The translations under genes were made by a program, and so were the position numbers. From Christensenella sp. UBA4675 (GTDB taxonomy: Bacteria; Bacillota; Clostridia; Christensenellales; Borkfalkiaceae): 64,000 bases of DNA. Of this stretch, positions 1 through 7,749 are shown piece after piece (positions within the stretch are counted from its first letter, which is position 1; each line of letters starts with the position of its first letter). The stretch lies in contig DHLF01000005.1 of the NCBI GenBank assembly GCA_002405165.1, positions 5,528 through 69,527 on the forward strand, read 5' to 3'. The notes beneath the pieces were generated by a model. It worked only from the letters and a program-made list of their open reading frames with translations, did not search any database and was not told the origin of the DNA.

Positions 1-167
1 TCTTCTTTCGAGCTAGACGAACTTTCGTCTTGTGAAATTATGGAAGAAACCAAAGACGAAGAGTCACTTTTAGATTTTGACGAACTAGGTTTACTACCTG
101 CGTTACACGCAAACAGCGCGAAACAAAACACTAGGAGTAGCAAACACAATAATAATTTAGATTTCAT
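1..167 (-). CDS. Lipoprotein N-terminus (partial, runs off window)
   Basis: The reading frame starts at an ATG read leftwards from 167, behind a good ribosome site (GGAGGG at 171-176), and continues beyond base 1. The 55 visible residues hold a lysine, a long hydrophobic stretch and a lipobox (LFAC), so the product is very likely exported, lipidated and anchored outside the membrane. After the cysteine comes a Ser/Lys-rich linker, typical of a spacer between lipid anchor and folded domain. The functional part lies outside the window, so no role can be given. Confidence 0.75.
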   Translation of the reverse strand, partial: MKSKLLLCLLLLVFCFALFACNAGSKPSSSKSKSDSSSLVSSIISQDESSSSSKE

Positions 168-287
168 TTTCCCTCCAAAATTATTTTTTATACTTATAGT
201 ATAATTTGCAAATTTTTCTCTTTCCTATCAAAAATTGCAATAAAATTATCAATTAATGCACAAATATTATTAATTTAGAAATTTTTC

Positions 288-316
288 TTGTAAAAAAACT
301 TATTAAGTTTTATAAT
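288..316 (+). promoter_or_regulatory. Promoter of the AraC-type regulator
   Basis: TTGTAA at 288-293 and TATAAT at 311-316 are separated by 17 bases. The start codon at 345 follows an AAGGAG site at 331-336, so the layout is that of a housekeeping sigma promoter with a short leader. Confidence 0.6.
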
Positions 317-344
317 TTTGTTATAAAAATAAGGAGATAATACT

Positions 345-1112
345 ATGGAAGGATTATACGAAAACTTGCGCGACAACGAGCAACAAATATGTTATTTTGA
401 AACAGAAACGGAATTTTTTTCACACTTTCACTCTTCCATAGAAATAAACTACGCTTTATCTCCCGTTTTAATTCAACACAACGAAAATTTTTTAGAAGTT
501 GAAAAAAACAATTTTGTTTTTCAAGATTCTTACGATATTCATTCCAACAAAAACGGAACTATAGCCGTACTTATTATACCCAAAAAATATTTATCTAACT
601 TCATCGCCTTTAAAAAGAATTTAAAACTTAAAGATTTTTTGTTTAAAGACGATAACGGCGAAATTTTAAATTTAATACGTCAATTTAACGATTTAAAAAA
701 CAAAAATCAACTCGAAATTCAAGGTCTTGTAGATTACTGTTTAGGTAAAATAATTTCTAAAACAAAACTTGCCGAAAATAAATCCGTACAGGATTCTCCG
801 CTTATTTGTCAAATTATCAAATATCTCAACGAAAACTACAAACAAAAAATTACGCTAGACAGCTTATCGGATTATTTCGGGTATTCGCGTTCTCATATAT
901 CGCACACAATTAGCGAATATTTAAATTGTAATTTAAATACTTATCTAAATAAAATAAGACTTATTAATTATATAGAATTAACTAAATCTAATTCCGAAAA
1001 AATTATAACCAACTGTTACGAATGCGGTTTTGACTCTCTTCAAACGTTTTATAGAAACTTTAAAAAAGTATATAATACTTCCCCTTTTAATTATTTTAAA
1101 AAACAAGAATGA
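345..1112 (+). CDS. AraC-family transcriptional regulator
   Basis: A 255-residue protein with a C-terminal AraC-type double helix-turn-helix (about residues 155-255). The segment ITLDSLSDYFGYSRSHISH fits the first helix-turn-helix, and the second ends in the family pattern SLQTFYRNFKKVYNTSPF. The N-terminal half has HFHSSIEINYAL followed by short beta-like segments, compatible with a cupin-like sensor domain whose ligand I cannot tell. It starts behind AAGGAG. The MATE transporter lies 68 bases downstream in the same direction but has its own promoter, so the regulator may control that exporter (inference). Confidence 0.88.
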   Translation: MEGLYENLRDNEQQICYFETETEFFSHFHSSIEINYALSPVLIQHNENFLEVEKNNFVFQDSYDIHSNKNGTIAVLIIPKKYLSNFIAFKKNLKLKDFLFKDDNGEILNLIRQFNDLKNKNQLEIQGLVDYCLGKIISKTKLAENKSVQDSPLICQIIKYLNENYKQKITLDSLSDYFGYSRSHISHTISEYLNCNLNTYLNKIRLINYIELTKSNSEKIITNCYECGFDSLQTFYRNFKKVYNTSPFNYFKKQE

Positions 1113-1127
1113 CTTTGTTATTTTCGT

Positions 1128-1156
1128 TTGCCTTTTCTTTAACGATATTGTATAAT
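1128..1156 (+). promoter_or_regulatory. Candidate promoter of the MATE transporter gene
   Basis: TTGCCT at 1128-1133 and TATAAT at 1151-1156 are 17 bases apart, in the short gap between the AraC-type gene and the MATE gene. Confidence 0.5.
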
Positions 1157-1180
1157 CTTCTCGTTTAAAAAAGGTATTTT

Positions 1181-2572
1181 ATGTCCACCGATTTTGATAA
1201 AAACAAACAACAAAAGAAAAAAATATTTATTCCTTCTTTATTTTCTTTAGAAGACGACTTTGGCAAGCTAAATTTATTTAAGCTTGCCGTTCCGCAGTTT
1301 TTAGACCTTTTTTTAATTAATTTTTTATCCATAATTTCAACGATTGTAATTAACAAAATATCACCGGGGAGCGCCGTAGCGGTTGACGGTGCGGGAAAAG
1401 TTTTTAACATTATAACTTCCGTTACGATGCTGGTAAATACAGGAACCAGCATAATGCTTAGTATCTACATGGGAAAAAACGACGATATTGCCGTTAAAAA
1501 ACTTTGTTACATAAATTTAATGCTTACTTCCGTTATTTGCCTAACCCTTTCTTTGACGCTATTTATATTTTCAAGACAAATTTATTCTTTAATACATTTA
1601 AGCGGAATAAAGCTAGAACAAGCTATTAAATATAGCAAAATTAGGTGCATGACTTTAGTTCTTTCATGTTTAGGTACGTGTTTTAACACAATAATGCGTT
1701 GTTATGGCGACAGCAAGTCCACTTTCTTTTCGGGAATAGGTTCAGCCCTTACTTCCACAGTTTTAAACGTTTTGGCAATATCAAAATTCTCCCCTATAAA
1801 AGATAAAATCGTAGGTGTTGCCGTTGCTTCCGTATGCGGAAGTATTACTTCTTTCACTATCGCCTTAATATTCTTTATAGTTAAAAAAATAAAAATTATA
1901 CCTAAGTTTCAAGCAAAACTCGTTAAACAATTATTTAAAGTGGGTTTGCCCGGCGGAATAAGTGCTATTTCTTATCAATTTTCGCAACTTATTACCACAA
2001 GCTTTGTTTTATTGTTAAGCGATTTACAACAAAACGCTAAAATTTACGTTTCGTCTTTGGTATTTATTATTTATCAATTCGGCTATTCCATTGGCAATGC
2101 GGACGCAATTATGGTTGGCAGGCACTGCGGTAGCGGTAACGTTGAAAAAGCAGATAAAATGCACAGACAAAATATTTTAATAGGGCTTTTTTCCAACTTA
2201 ATTCTTTCAATTTTATTTTTAGCATTTTATAGAATATTATTTAGAATTTACACTACCGATAACGAAACTCTTAACCTTATATTTATAATATTAGTTATAG
2301 ATTGTTTTGTAGAAATGGGCAGATCCTTAAACCATTTAGGAGAATTTTCTTTAAACGGCGTTGGCGACGTTTACGCAACGACGATAATATCTATGTCGTC
2401 TTGTTGGCTTGTAAGCGTATTGTTTGCGTATATTTTAGGAATAAAATGCAATTTAGGACTAATAGGAATATGGCTTGCTTTTGCCCTAGACGAAATTACA
2501 AGGGGACTACTTTATTTATTCCGTTGGAAAAGCGGAAAATGGAAAAAGAAATTTTTGGAAAACAAAATTTAA
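1181..2572 (+). CDS. MATE-family efflux transporter
   Basis: The 463-residue, strongly hydrophobic protein has about 12 predicted membrane segments in two similar halves, as expected for multidrug and toxic-compound exporters of about 450 residues. Family-like features include the start LNLFKLAVPQFLDLFLINFL, the loop GNADAIMVGRHCGSGNVEKA, and KVGLPGGISAISYQFSQL opening the second half. Such proteins expel cationic drugs or metabolites in exchange for Na+ or H+. The start at 1181 follows AAAGG. It is placed just after an AraC-type regulator, a common regulator-pump arrangement. Substrate unknown. Confidence 0.9.
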   Translation: MSTDFDKNKQQKKKIFIPSLFSLEDDFGKLNLFKLAVPQFLDLFLINFLSIISTIVINKISPGSAVAVDGAGKVFNIITSVTMLVNTGTSIMLSIYMGKNDDIAVKKLCYINLMLTSVICLTLSLTLFIFSRQIYSLIHLSGIKLEQAIKYSKIRCMTLVLSCLGTCFNTIMRCYGDSKSTFFSGIGSALTSTVLNVLAISKFSPIKDKIVGVAVASVCGSITSFTIALIFFIVKKIKIIPKFQAKLVKQLFKVGLPGGISAISYQFSQLITTSFVLLLSDLQQNAKIYVSSLVFIIYQFGYSIGNADAIMVGRHCGSGNVEKADKMHRQNILIGLFSNLILSILFLAFYRILFRIYTTDNETLNLIFIILVIDCFVEMGRSLNHLGEFSLNGVGDVYATTIISMSSCWLVSVLFAYILGIKCNLGLIGIWLAFALDEITRGLLYLFRWKSGKWKKKFLENKI

Positions 2573-2728
2573 TTTACCGTTTAACTATTAAAAAAATCTT
2601 AACGTATTTAAATTTTAATAAATAGCGAAGTTAAATTTTTAATTTTAAAATATTGATTTATATATAAAAAGAAATTAAAAATTAGTTAAATAAAACATAA
2701 ACAATAAAATAATAAAAACAAAAAGTTT

Positions 2729-2760
2729 GCGGTCGGGCAATTGCCCGACCGCATTTTTTA
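2729..2760 (+). terminator. Strong bidirectional terminator
   Basis: A perfect 12-base inverted repeat (2729-2740 with 2741-2752) rich in G and C is followed by ATTTTTTA. The other strand also has a T-rich tail after the hairpin, so it can end both the rightward MATE transcript and the leftward XRE gene. Nothing else was seen in the 2573-2876 gap. Confidence 0.85.
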
Positions 2761-2876
2761 TTAAATAACTAATCTAATTTTTATTACATATATTGTAATT
2801 TTTTGTAAATAATCTAACTCGTAAAGGGTAAATAGATATTTTAAACAAATCACCTATCATTATATTCAATAGGTTT

Positions 2877-3083
2877 TTAATATTCGGTTCTTCCTAACAA
2901 ATAGTCAATTGACACGTCAAAAAAATCTGCAATTTTAATAAGCATTTCAAAACTGCACTCTCTTTCGTCGTTTTCCCAATAACTAATCAATCTTTCGCTT
3001 ACTTCTAAATTTAAAGCAAGGAATTTTCTCGTAACGTTTTTTTCTAACCTTATTTCTTTTAATCTTTCAGCAAACTTTTTCAT
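2877..3083 (-). CDS. Small XRE-family helix-turn-helix regulator
   Basis: A 68-residue protein that is almost entirely one HTH_3 domain: FAERLKEIRLEKNVTRKFLA, then the recognition helix region VSERLISYWENDERECSF, and the common family end DFFDVSIDYLLGRTEY. It is expected to be a dimeric DNA-binding repressor with no sensor domain. No ribosome site is visible before its ATG, so its mRNA may be nearly leaderless. Its start faces a lipoprotein gene, and the shared region carries three matching palindromes (3098-3170) that fit the expected binding of a dimeric regulator. Self-control and control of the lipoprotein are inferred from this layout. Confidence 0.88.
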   Translation of the reverse strand: MKKFAERLKEIRLEKNVTRKFLALNLEVSERLISYWENDERECSFEMLIKIADFFDVSIDYLLGRTEY

Positions 3084-3097
3084 ATTAAGCTAATTTT

Positions 3098-3170
3098 AGA
3101 ACAAAATGTTCTTATTTACTTGACATAGAACATTTTGTTCCATATAATGCATTTTGGAACATATTGTTCT
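3098..3170 (+). promoter_or_regulatory. Three evenly spaced GAACA-N3-TGTTC operators
   Basis: Three 15-base palindromes lie at 3098-3112, 3127-3141 and 3156-3170. Each has GAACA arms matched to TGTTC across three bases, with centres exactly 29 bases apart, close to an integral number of helical turns (about 2.8), so the sites lie near the same DNA face. The middle site fills the gap between -35 and -10 of the rightward promoter, the left one lies just upstream of -35, and the right one covers the start of transcription. The probable ligand is the adjacent XRE protein. Confidence 0.8.
3120..3148 (+). promoter_or_regulatory. Consensus promoter of the XRE-controlled lipoprotein
   Basis: TTGACA at 3120-3125 and TATAAT at 3143-3148, both perfect, are 17 bases apart. 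Such a strong promoter with an operator inside the spacer implies tight repression. Confidence 0.85.
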
Positions 3171-3215
3171 TAATTATGTTAAATTTTAAAAAAATAACAA
3201 ACGGGAGAGAAAAAT

Positions 3216-4133
3216 ATGAAAAGAAAATTTATAATTTTAGTTTTAAGTCTACTTTTACTTTTATCAATTTTATCTTTTGCTTCTTGTAAGAAAAACGATA
3301 AAGATGAAGAAAGTGTTACGCAAATTACCCTAGCAGGTTCTTTTAGTAATAGAGGAAATATTGAAACGGGCGTATATCGCAGTTGTAACGAATTACTTGA
3401 ATATATTTACACATACGTTAATTATCAATTCTTTACAGACGGAAAATTGATTTGTAAATTTATAGGCATTGACATAGCGCACGGCACAACCGTAAATCAA
3501 ACGGAAATTTGGGATTTTTTTTGTTTAAAAGATAAAAACGATTATAATATTTTTTACGATTTAAAGGACGGAAAAATAACCGAAAAATCAGGCGTTTTAA
3601 AATACTATGGAGACAGTATAGGCATAAAGTATGGTAAATTGTATTTAGACGGCACTAATTCTGCAAACGAGTTTACAGGAATTGTAAAATTATTAAGCTA
3701 TACTGCTCAAGAAGGCGGTTATATCACAGGCGATACTAAACAGTTTGTAATTAACGGTAAAAACGGTACTAGCGTAACGGCAGTAGCTAAAGCAGAATAT
3801 GTATTTGACTGTTGGAGCGACGGAGTTAAAACTGCTACCCGTCAAGACGTAAATGTCCAAAACGATATAACGGTATATGCAAAATTTAAACAAAACTCAG
3901 CCGTTTTTATTGATATATGTTCTACCCATAGTTCCTTAAATGCAGGAGAAGTTTGCAGTGAATGCAATAAAGAATGTTACATAAAAAGCGGTAAAAACAT
4001 TTTAATGAAAGATTTATCGGATAATTTATTTTCTATTGAATTTTACGAAGAAGAAGTAGAGGAATGTTTTGAGTCTTATTTATATAAGACGAAAGAAATA
4101 ATTGTCTCTAACAATGTAAACTACGCTTACTAG
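3216..4133 (+). CDS. Lipoprotein with an InlB-like repeat, under XRE control
   Basis: A 305-residue protein starting behind GGGAGAG. A signal peptide ends in a lipobox (FASC, cysteine about residue 24), so it should be anchored on the outer face of the membrane. Residues about 165-230 resemble a Listeria-Bacteroides (Flg_new/InlB B) repeat, with YVFDCWSDG and NDITVYAKF at the typical places. The tail contains CSTHSSLNAGEVCSECNKEC, a cysteine/histidine cluster that could bind a metal. The middle part (about 35-160) is not recognised. Its promoter is overlaid by three XRE-type operators, so expression is probably switched. Function unknown. Confidence 0.8.
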   Translation: MKRKFIILVLSLLLLLSILSFASCKKNDKDEESVTQITLAGSFSNRGNIETGVYRSCNELLEYIYTYVNYQFFTDGKLICKFIGIDIAHGTTVNQTEIWDFFCLKDKNDYNIFYDLKDGKITEKSGVLKYYGDSIGIKYGKLYLDGTNSANEFTGIVKLLSYTAQEGGYITGDTKQFVINGKNGTSVTAVAKAEYVFDCWSDGVKTATRQDVNVQNDITVYAKFKQNSAVFIDICSTHSSLNAGEVCSECNKECYIKSGKNILMKDLSDNLFSIEFYEEEVEECFESYLYKTKEIIVSNNVNYAY

Positions 4134-4143
4134 AGCTTTAGAT

Positions 4144-4368
4144 TTGGCAAGTTTAGTGTTAAAAGTCTATCAAATATTTAAAACGGAAAAATTTAAAAAC
4201 ACAAAATTTGTTAATAGCATTTTTGATTGTTTACAGTTAATAATAAACGATAATAAAGAACTTATAGAACAGTTTAAGACCTATATGGCAGAAAATAAAG
4301 ACGATATAGAAAGTCATATAAATTTATTATTAAAAACTGTTAAAGACTTTACAAATAAAAAAGACTAA
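4144..4368 (+). CDS. Small hypothetical protein, TTG start
   Basis: A 74-residue reading frame starts with TTG ten bases after the lipoprotein stop. The only ribosome-site candidate is a weak AGAG. The product is predicted to be helical and charged (FVNSIFDCLQLIINDNKELI and a Lys/Glu-rich end), soluble, with no recognised domain. The frame is closed by a stop at 4117, so it is not simply the lipoprotein's tail after a frameshift, and a terminator follows directly. It is probably translated with the lipoprotein, but a non-coding frame cannot be excluded. Confidence 0.45.
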   Translation: MASLVLKVYQIFKTEKFKNTKFVNSIFDCLQLIINDNKELIEQFKTYMAENKDDIESHINLLLKTVKDFTNKKD

Positions 4369-4373
4369 TAATT

Positions 4374-4404
4374 AAGCGTGTAGCTTTACGGCTACACGCT
4401 TATT
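4374..4404 (+). terminator. Terminator after the XRE/lipoprotein cassette
   Basis: An 11-base perfect stem (AAGCGTGTAGC at 4374-4384 with its complement at 4391-4401) and a 6-base loop precede a T-rich stretch. It lies between converging genes and may serve azlD on the other strand too. Confidence 0.75.
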
Positions 4405-4428
4405 GTTTAAAAACTAACTTAAAACTTT

Positions 4429-4731
4429 TTAAAATATAAAGCCTAGCACTAACGCTAATACTACCCCGATTATTGCGCATATAGTCGTATTTACTTTAAA
4501 ATACGATATTATAAGCACTATCCCCGTAACGATTGCCGATACCGCCACCGAACCCGTAGAAAACAATATAAACGGGAACGTTAAAGCCGATATTACCGCG
4601 TACGGCATATAGTACAAAAACGATAAAATAAACTTATTGGTTATTTTCTTTTTGCAAAATACTAATGGGATAACTCTCGGCAAGAAACTTGCTACGGCTA
4701 AAACCAAACAATATAAAATGATTTTATACAT
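4429..4731 (-). CDS. azlD: AzlD-type branched-chain amino acid transport subunit
   Basis: A 100-residue membrane protein with about four hydrophobic segments (IILYCLVLAVASFLPRVIPL, then FLYYMPYAVISALTFPFIL) matching AzlD in size and pattern. An upstream in-frame start would add 24 unrelated charged residues. The ATG at 4731 is preferred because it gives the usual AzlD start and an 8-base overlap with azlC, as is typical for this pair. With AzlC it forms an exporter of branched-chain amino acids or analogues. Confidence 0.85.
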   Translation of the reverse strand: MYKIILYCLVLAVASFLPRVIPLVFCKKKITNKFILSFLYYMPYAVISALTFPFILFSTGSVAVSAIVTGIVLIISYFKVNTTICAIIGVVLALVLGFIF

Positions 4732-5449
4732 TTTGCACCCCCTTTTCTGTTTCCGATTCGGTTTCCACGGGGAACACGAGCGCACATATGCAAGACGCCA
4801 CACAAGAAGAAAGTATAATCGAAAATCCTAATTGCTTTTTGAAAAACGGGATAGCGTATAACAAACAAGATAAACCCGACGCAATAAAAATAGCCATAAA
4901 AATTTTTTTATTCTTTTTAGCGGGCGGAATAATAATTGCGATAAACATACAATAAAGCGCAATTCCGAGAGCGAGTTGTAACCTTACGGGTAAAAAGGAA
5001 TCCGTAAGAGCGCCGAGTAAAGTTCCCGACACCCATCCTAAATAAGCAATTATACCCATACCTAAAAAATAAGTAACGCAAAAATCTTGTTTATTGTCGT
5101 ACGCTAAAGCATAAAGCTCGTCTGTGACAAAAAAACTTAAAACCATTCTTTTAAAAACGCTTGTTTTTGCGGGAAGCATTTGCGAAAGCGAAAAACCCAT
5201 AAGCAAATACCTTGCGTTTATTATTAAAACTGTAATAAATACTGCGAAAAAGCTTTCCCCAAGCTCAATCATTTTAACACCTGCAAACTGCCCCGTGCTT
5301 GAAAAATCCGTTGCGGAAATTACAGTTGACCAAAGTACGCTTATTCTGCTTTTTACCGCTTGAATACCAAACGTAAAAGCTACGGCAAAATATATCAAGC
5401 TAATAGGAAAACCGTTTTTTAAACCTTTACAAAATAATTTTTTACTCAT
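4724..5449 (-). CDS. azlC: AzlC-type branched-chain amino acid exporter
   Basis: A 241-residue membrane protein of the AzlC family. The early segment GLKNGFPISLIYFAVAFTFG, the NARYLLMGFSLSQML motif and DELYALAY are all family landmarks, and five to seven membrane helices are visible. It is the large subunit of the AzlCD pair, which in Bacillus exports leucine analogues and other branched-chain amino acids. The small subunit overlaps its end by 8 bases, so the two are translated together. No dedicated regulator lies next to it. Confidence 0.88.
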   Translation of the reverse strand: MSKKLFCKGLKNGFPISLIYFAVAFTFGIQAVKSRISVLWSTVISATDFSSTGQFAGVKMIELGESFFAVFITVLIINARYLLMGFSLSQMLPAKTSVFKRMVLSFFVTDELYALAYDNKQDFCVTYFLGMGIIAYLGWVSGTLLGALTDSFLPVRLQLALGIALYCMFIAIIIPPAKKNKKIFMAIFIASGLSCLLYAIPFFKKQLGFSIILSSCVASCICALVFPVETESETEKGVQNV

Positions 5450-5524
5450 AACAATATCTTTTTTCTTTTTTCTTTTAATATTTTAGCATATCCATAATAA
5501 AATGGCAAAATATTTAAGTTATTG

Positions 5525-5553
5525 TTGACATTTTTTTTAAATAATTATATAAT
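5525..5553 (+). promoter_or_regulatory. Consensus promoter of the SNF-type symporter
   Basis: Perfect TTGACA at 5525-5530 and TATAAT at 5548-5553, 17 bases apart. The gene starts at 5589 after AAGGAGA (5574-5580). Confidence 0.85.
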
Positions 5554-5588
5554 GTTAAAGTTGTTTTGTAAATAAGGAGAATAAAACT

Positions 5589-7199
5589 ATGGAAAAGAAA
5601 AGAGCAACTTGGAACAGTAGGTTGACGTTTATTCTAGCTGCCGTAGGTAGCGCGGTAGGTCTTGGCAACGCTTGGCGTTTCCCCGGTCTTTGCGCAATTC
5701 ACGGAGGCGGAGCGTTTTTATTAGTATACGTTCTTTTAATGTGCGTATTCGGAATTCCGCTGTTACATATGGAAATAGCTATCGGAAGAAAGCTTAAAAA
5801 AGGCGCGCCCGAAGCTATGAGAGGAATGAACAAAAAAACCGAACCTATCGGTTGGGCCGCAACCACTAACGCTTACATTATCGCAATTTATTACGCGGTA
5901 GTATTCGGATGGGTAATTTTAATGGCAATTTATTCGTGGAAATTTGCAACCTTTACCGGTTCGGACGCAATAGAAAAAGCGTCTAACTTATGGGTAAATT
6001 TAACAAAATCCGCAGACGAATTAGGCGGTAAAATTACCGGTAACGGAATTATGTCTACTCCCGTATTCATATGCGTAATAATTGCGTGGGGATTTATTTG
6101 GTATTGTATTAGAAACGGAGCTTCTTCCGTAAGTAAAGTTGTTAAATACACCGTATCTTTACCCGTTATTTGTTTAGTTATACTTGCAATTAGGGGCTTT
6201 ACTATGAAAGGCGCGGGCGCAGGACTTAAACATTTATTCGTACCTAAATTTTCCGCTTTAAAAGACCCGACTTTGTGGGCTGACGCGGCAGGACAAGTAT
6301 TCTACTCGCTTTCTATAATGATGGCAATTATGTTTGCGTACGGTTCTTTCTTAAAAGAAGACGCTAACGTTGCCGTAGACGGTGTTATTATCGCACTTTC
6401 CGACTTCGGCACGAGCTTACTTTCGGGAATAGTATTGTTTACGACTATGTACGGTTGCGGACTTGAAATTAAATCGGCTTCCGGTATAGCTACCGCATTT
6501 ATTTATTATCCTATGGCAATTGTAAGTTTAACTAACGTAGGCGTATTAAATGCGATATTTGCTTTCGTATTCTACTTCTGTTTATGTACGCTGGCGATAG
6601 ACTCGGCGTTCTCTATTATAGAAGGCGTTTCTACGGCGCTGTCGGACAAATTCCATTTGAAACCGCAAAAAACCACTCTTACGCTTTGTTTAATTGCGGT
6701 AATACTATCTATGGTGTTCGTAACGGGCGGTGGCGTAGGCTGGCTCGATATAGTAGACAACTGGTGTAACAGCTACAACTTAATATTAGTCGGAATATTA
6801 GAAACGCTTGCAATAGGTTGGTGCTTTAAACCTAGAAAGGTTTTAAACGAAGTAAACAGAAATACTAAAAAGTTTAAAATGCCCGCTTGGTGGTTTATAA
6901 CTTCTATCAAATTTTTAGCACCCGTTATTCTTACCGCTATGCTTGGTTGGAACGTATTTGACCTATTCAGCAAGAAACACGGCGTTTACGGCGGATATAA
7001 ATTCTGGCAAAACTTTGTCGGCGGTTGGTTATGGACTATAATTGTATTCGCTAGCGGATTTATAGTTAAATTAGTAGTTAAACACTTAAAGAAAAAAGGG
7101 TTTGTTGAAAACGAAATTTCTTGGGACGACACTACTTATGCCGAACCTTTACAACCCGAAACAGTTGTAGAAGAAGTTGCAACCGAACAAAAAGACTAA
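5589..7199 (+). CDS. Sodium:neurotransmitter-type (SNF/NSS) amino acid symporter
   Basis: A 536-residue integral membrane protein. The start TWNSRLTFILAAVGSAVGLG followed by NAWRFP is the hallmark of the SNF family: the unwound first helix that holds Na+ and substrate. GIPLLHMEIAIGR and AIDSAFSIIEGV are further family motifs, and about 12 membrane helices are visible. Bacterial members such as LeuT and MhsT import amino acids with Na+. The C-terminus is a short acidic cytoplasmic tail. It stands alone between its own strong promoter and a terminator, so context gives no substrate hint. Confidence 0.92.
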   Translation: MEKKRATWNSRLTFILAAVGSAVGLGNAWRFPGLCAIHGGGAFLLVYVLLMCVFGIPLLHMEIAIGRKLKKGAPEAMRGMNKKTEPIGWAATTNAYIIAIYYAVVFGWVILMAIYSWKFATFTGSDAIEKASNLWVNLTKSADELGGKITGNGIMSTPVFICVIIAWGFIWYCIRNGASSVSKVVKYTVSLPVICLVILAIRGFTMKGAGAGLKHLFVPKFSALKDPTLWADAAGQVFYSLSIMMAIMFAYGSFLKEDANVAVDGVIIALSDFGTSLLSGIVLFTTMYGCGLEIKSASGIATAFIYYPMAIVSLTNVGVLNAIFAFVFYFCLCTLAIDSAFSIIEGVSTALSDKFHLKPQKTTLTLCLIAVILSMVFVTGGGVGWLDIVDNWCNSYNLILVGILETLAIGWCFKPRKVLNEVNRNTKKFKMPAWWFITSIKFLAPVILTAMLGWNVFDLFSKKHGVYGGYKFWQNFVGGWLWTIIVFASGFIVKLVVKHLKKKGFVENEISWDDTTYAEPLQPETVVEEVATEQKD

Positions 7200-7205
7200 T
7201 TAAAC

Positions 7206-7237
7206 AAAAAAGGAACTTTTAACTAAGTTCCTTTTTT
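7206..7237 (+). terminator. Terminator of the symporter gene
   Basis: A 13-base stem (7206-7218 with 7225-7237) with a 6-base loop starts six bases after the stop codon, and its own T-run closes it. Confidence 0.85.
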
Positions 7238-7273
7238 ATTTTTGTATATAATCTATATAAAAATTATTAAACT

Positions 7274-7296
7274 AGGGACTGTGTAAAACAGTCCCT
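7274..7296 (-). terminator. Terminator of the aromatic amino acid operon
   Basis: AGGGACTGT (7274-7282) pairs perfectly with ACAGTCCCT (7288-7296) around a 5-base loop, six bases after the aroQ stop. A moderately T-rich sequence follows on the minus strand. Confidence 0.7.
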
Positions 7297-7302
7297 ATCG
7301 TT

Positions 7303-7749
7303 TTATTTACTAACCGAATTATTAAACTTATCTTTTAAAAATTCTAACGCTTTTTTATATCCGTTAAAACCTTCCCCTTTAATTAAAATATCGGCGTATA
7401 ACGATATATAGCTAAACTTTCTAAACTCTTCTCGAGTGGCAATATCCGTTATATGAACTTCCGCAACGGGCAAAGCTACCGCTTTTAAAGCGTCTAAAAT
7501 GGCAACGCTAGTGTGAGTGTATGCGCCTGCGTTTATAACTATTGCGTCAAACTTAGTTCTTGCCTTTTGTATAGCCGTTACGATTTTGCCTTCTTCGTTA
7601 AACTGCATTATTTTACATTTTATGTCTAAATTTTTTGCGGAATTTTTAATAAATTTTACAAGCGATTTATAATCTTGCTTGCCGTATAAATCGGGTTCGC
7701 GTATACCTAGCATATTTAAGTTTACGCCGTTAATTACTAAAATTTTCAT
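7303..7749 (-). CDS. aroQ: 3-dehydroquinate dehydratase, type II
   Basis: A 148-residue protein, the normal length for the small dodecameric type II enzyme, which converts 3-dehydroquinate to 3-dehydroshikimate (step 3 of the shikimate pathway). It starts ILVINGVNLNMLGIREPDLY, containing the flexible loop with the catalytic Arg and Tyr. It then has NAGAYTHTSVA and VHITDIATREEFR, holding the substrate-binding Asn, His and Arg. It is the last gene of the operon and overlaps the end of aroE-aroK by 20 bases, with its own GGAG site inside that gene. Confidence 0.95.
   Translation of the reverse strand: MKILVINGVNLNMLGIREPDLYGKQDYKSLVKFIKNSAKNLDIKCKIMQFNEEGKIVTAIQKARTKFDAIVINAGAYTHTSVAILDALKAVALPVAEVHITDIATREEFRKFSYISLYADILIKGEGFNGYKKALEFLKDKFNNSVSK

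Noticed and set aside
2729..2752. Perfect palindrome considered as an insertion or attachment site
   Set aside because: It lies between convergent genes with T-rich flanks on both strands, which is explained by a bidirectional terminator.
4069..4146. Frameshift joining the lipoprotein to the following 74-residue frame
   Set aside because: The downstream frame is closed by a stop at 4117 and the lipoprotein has a normal stop, so a simple frameshift is not supported.
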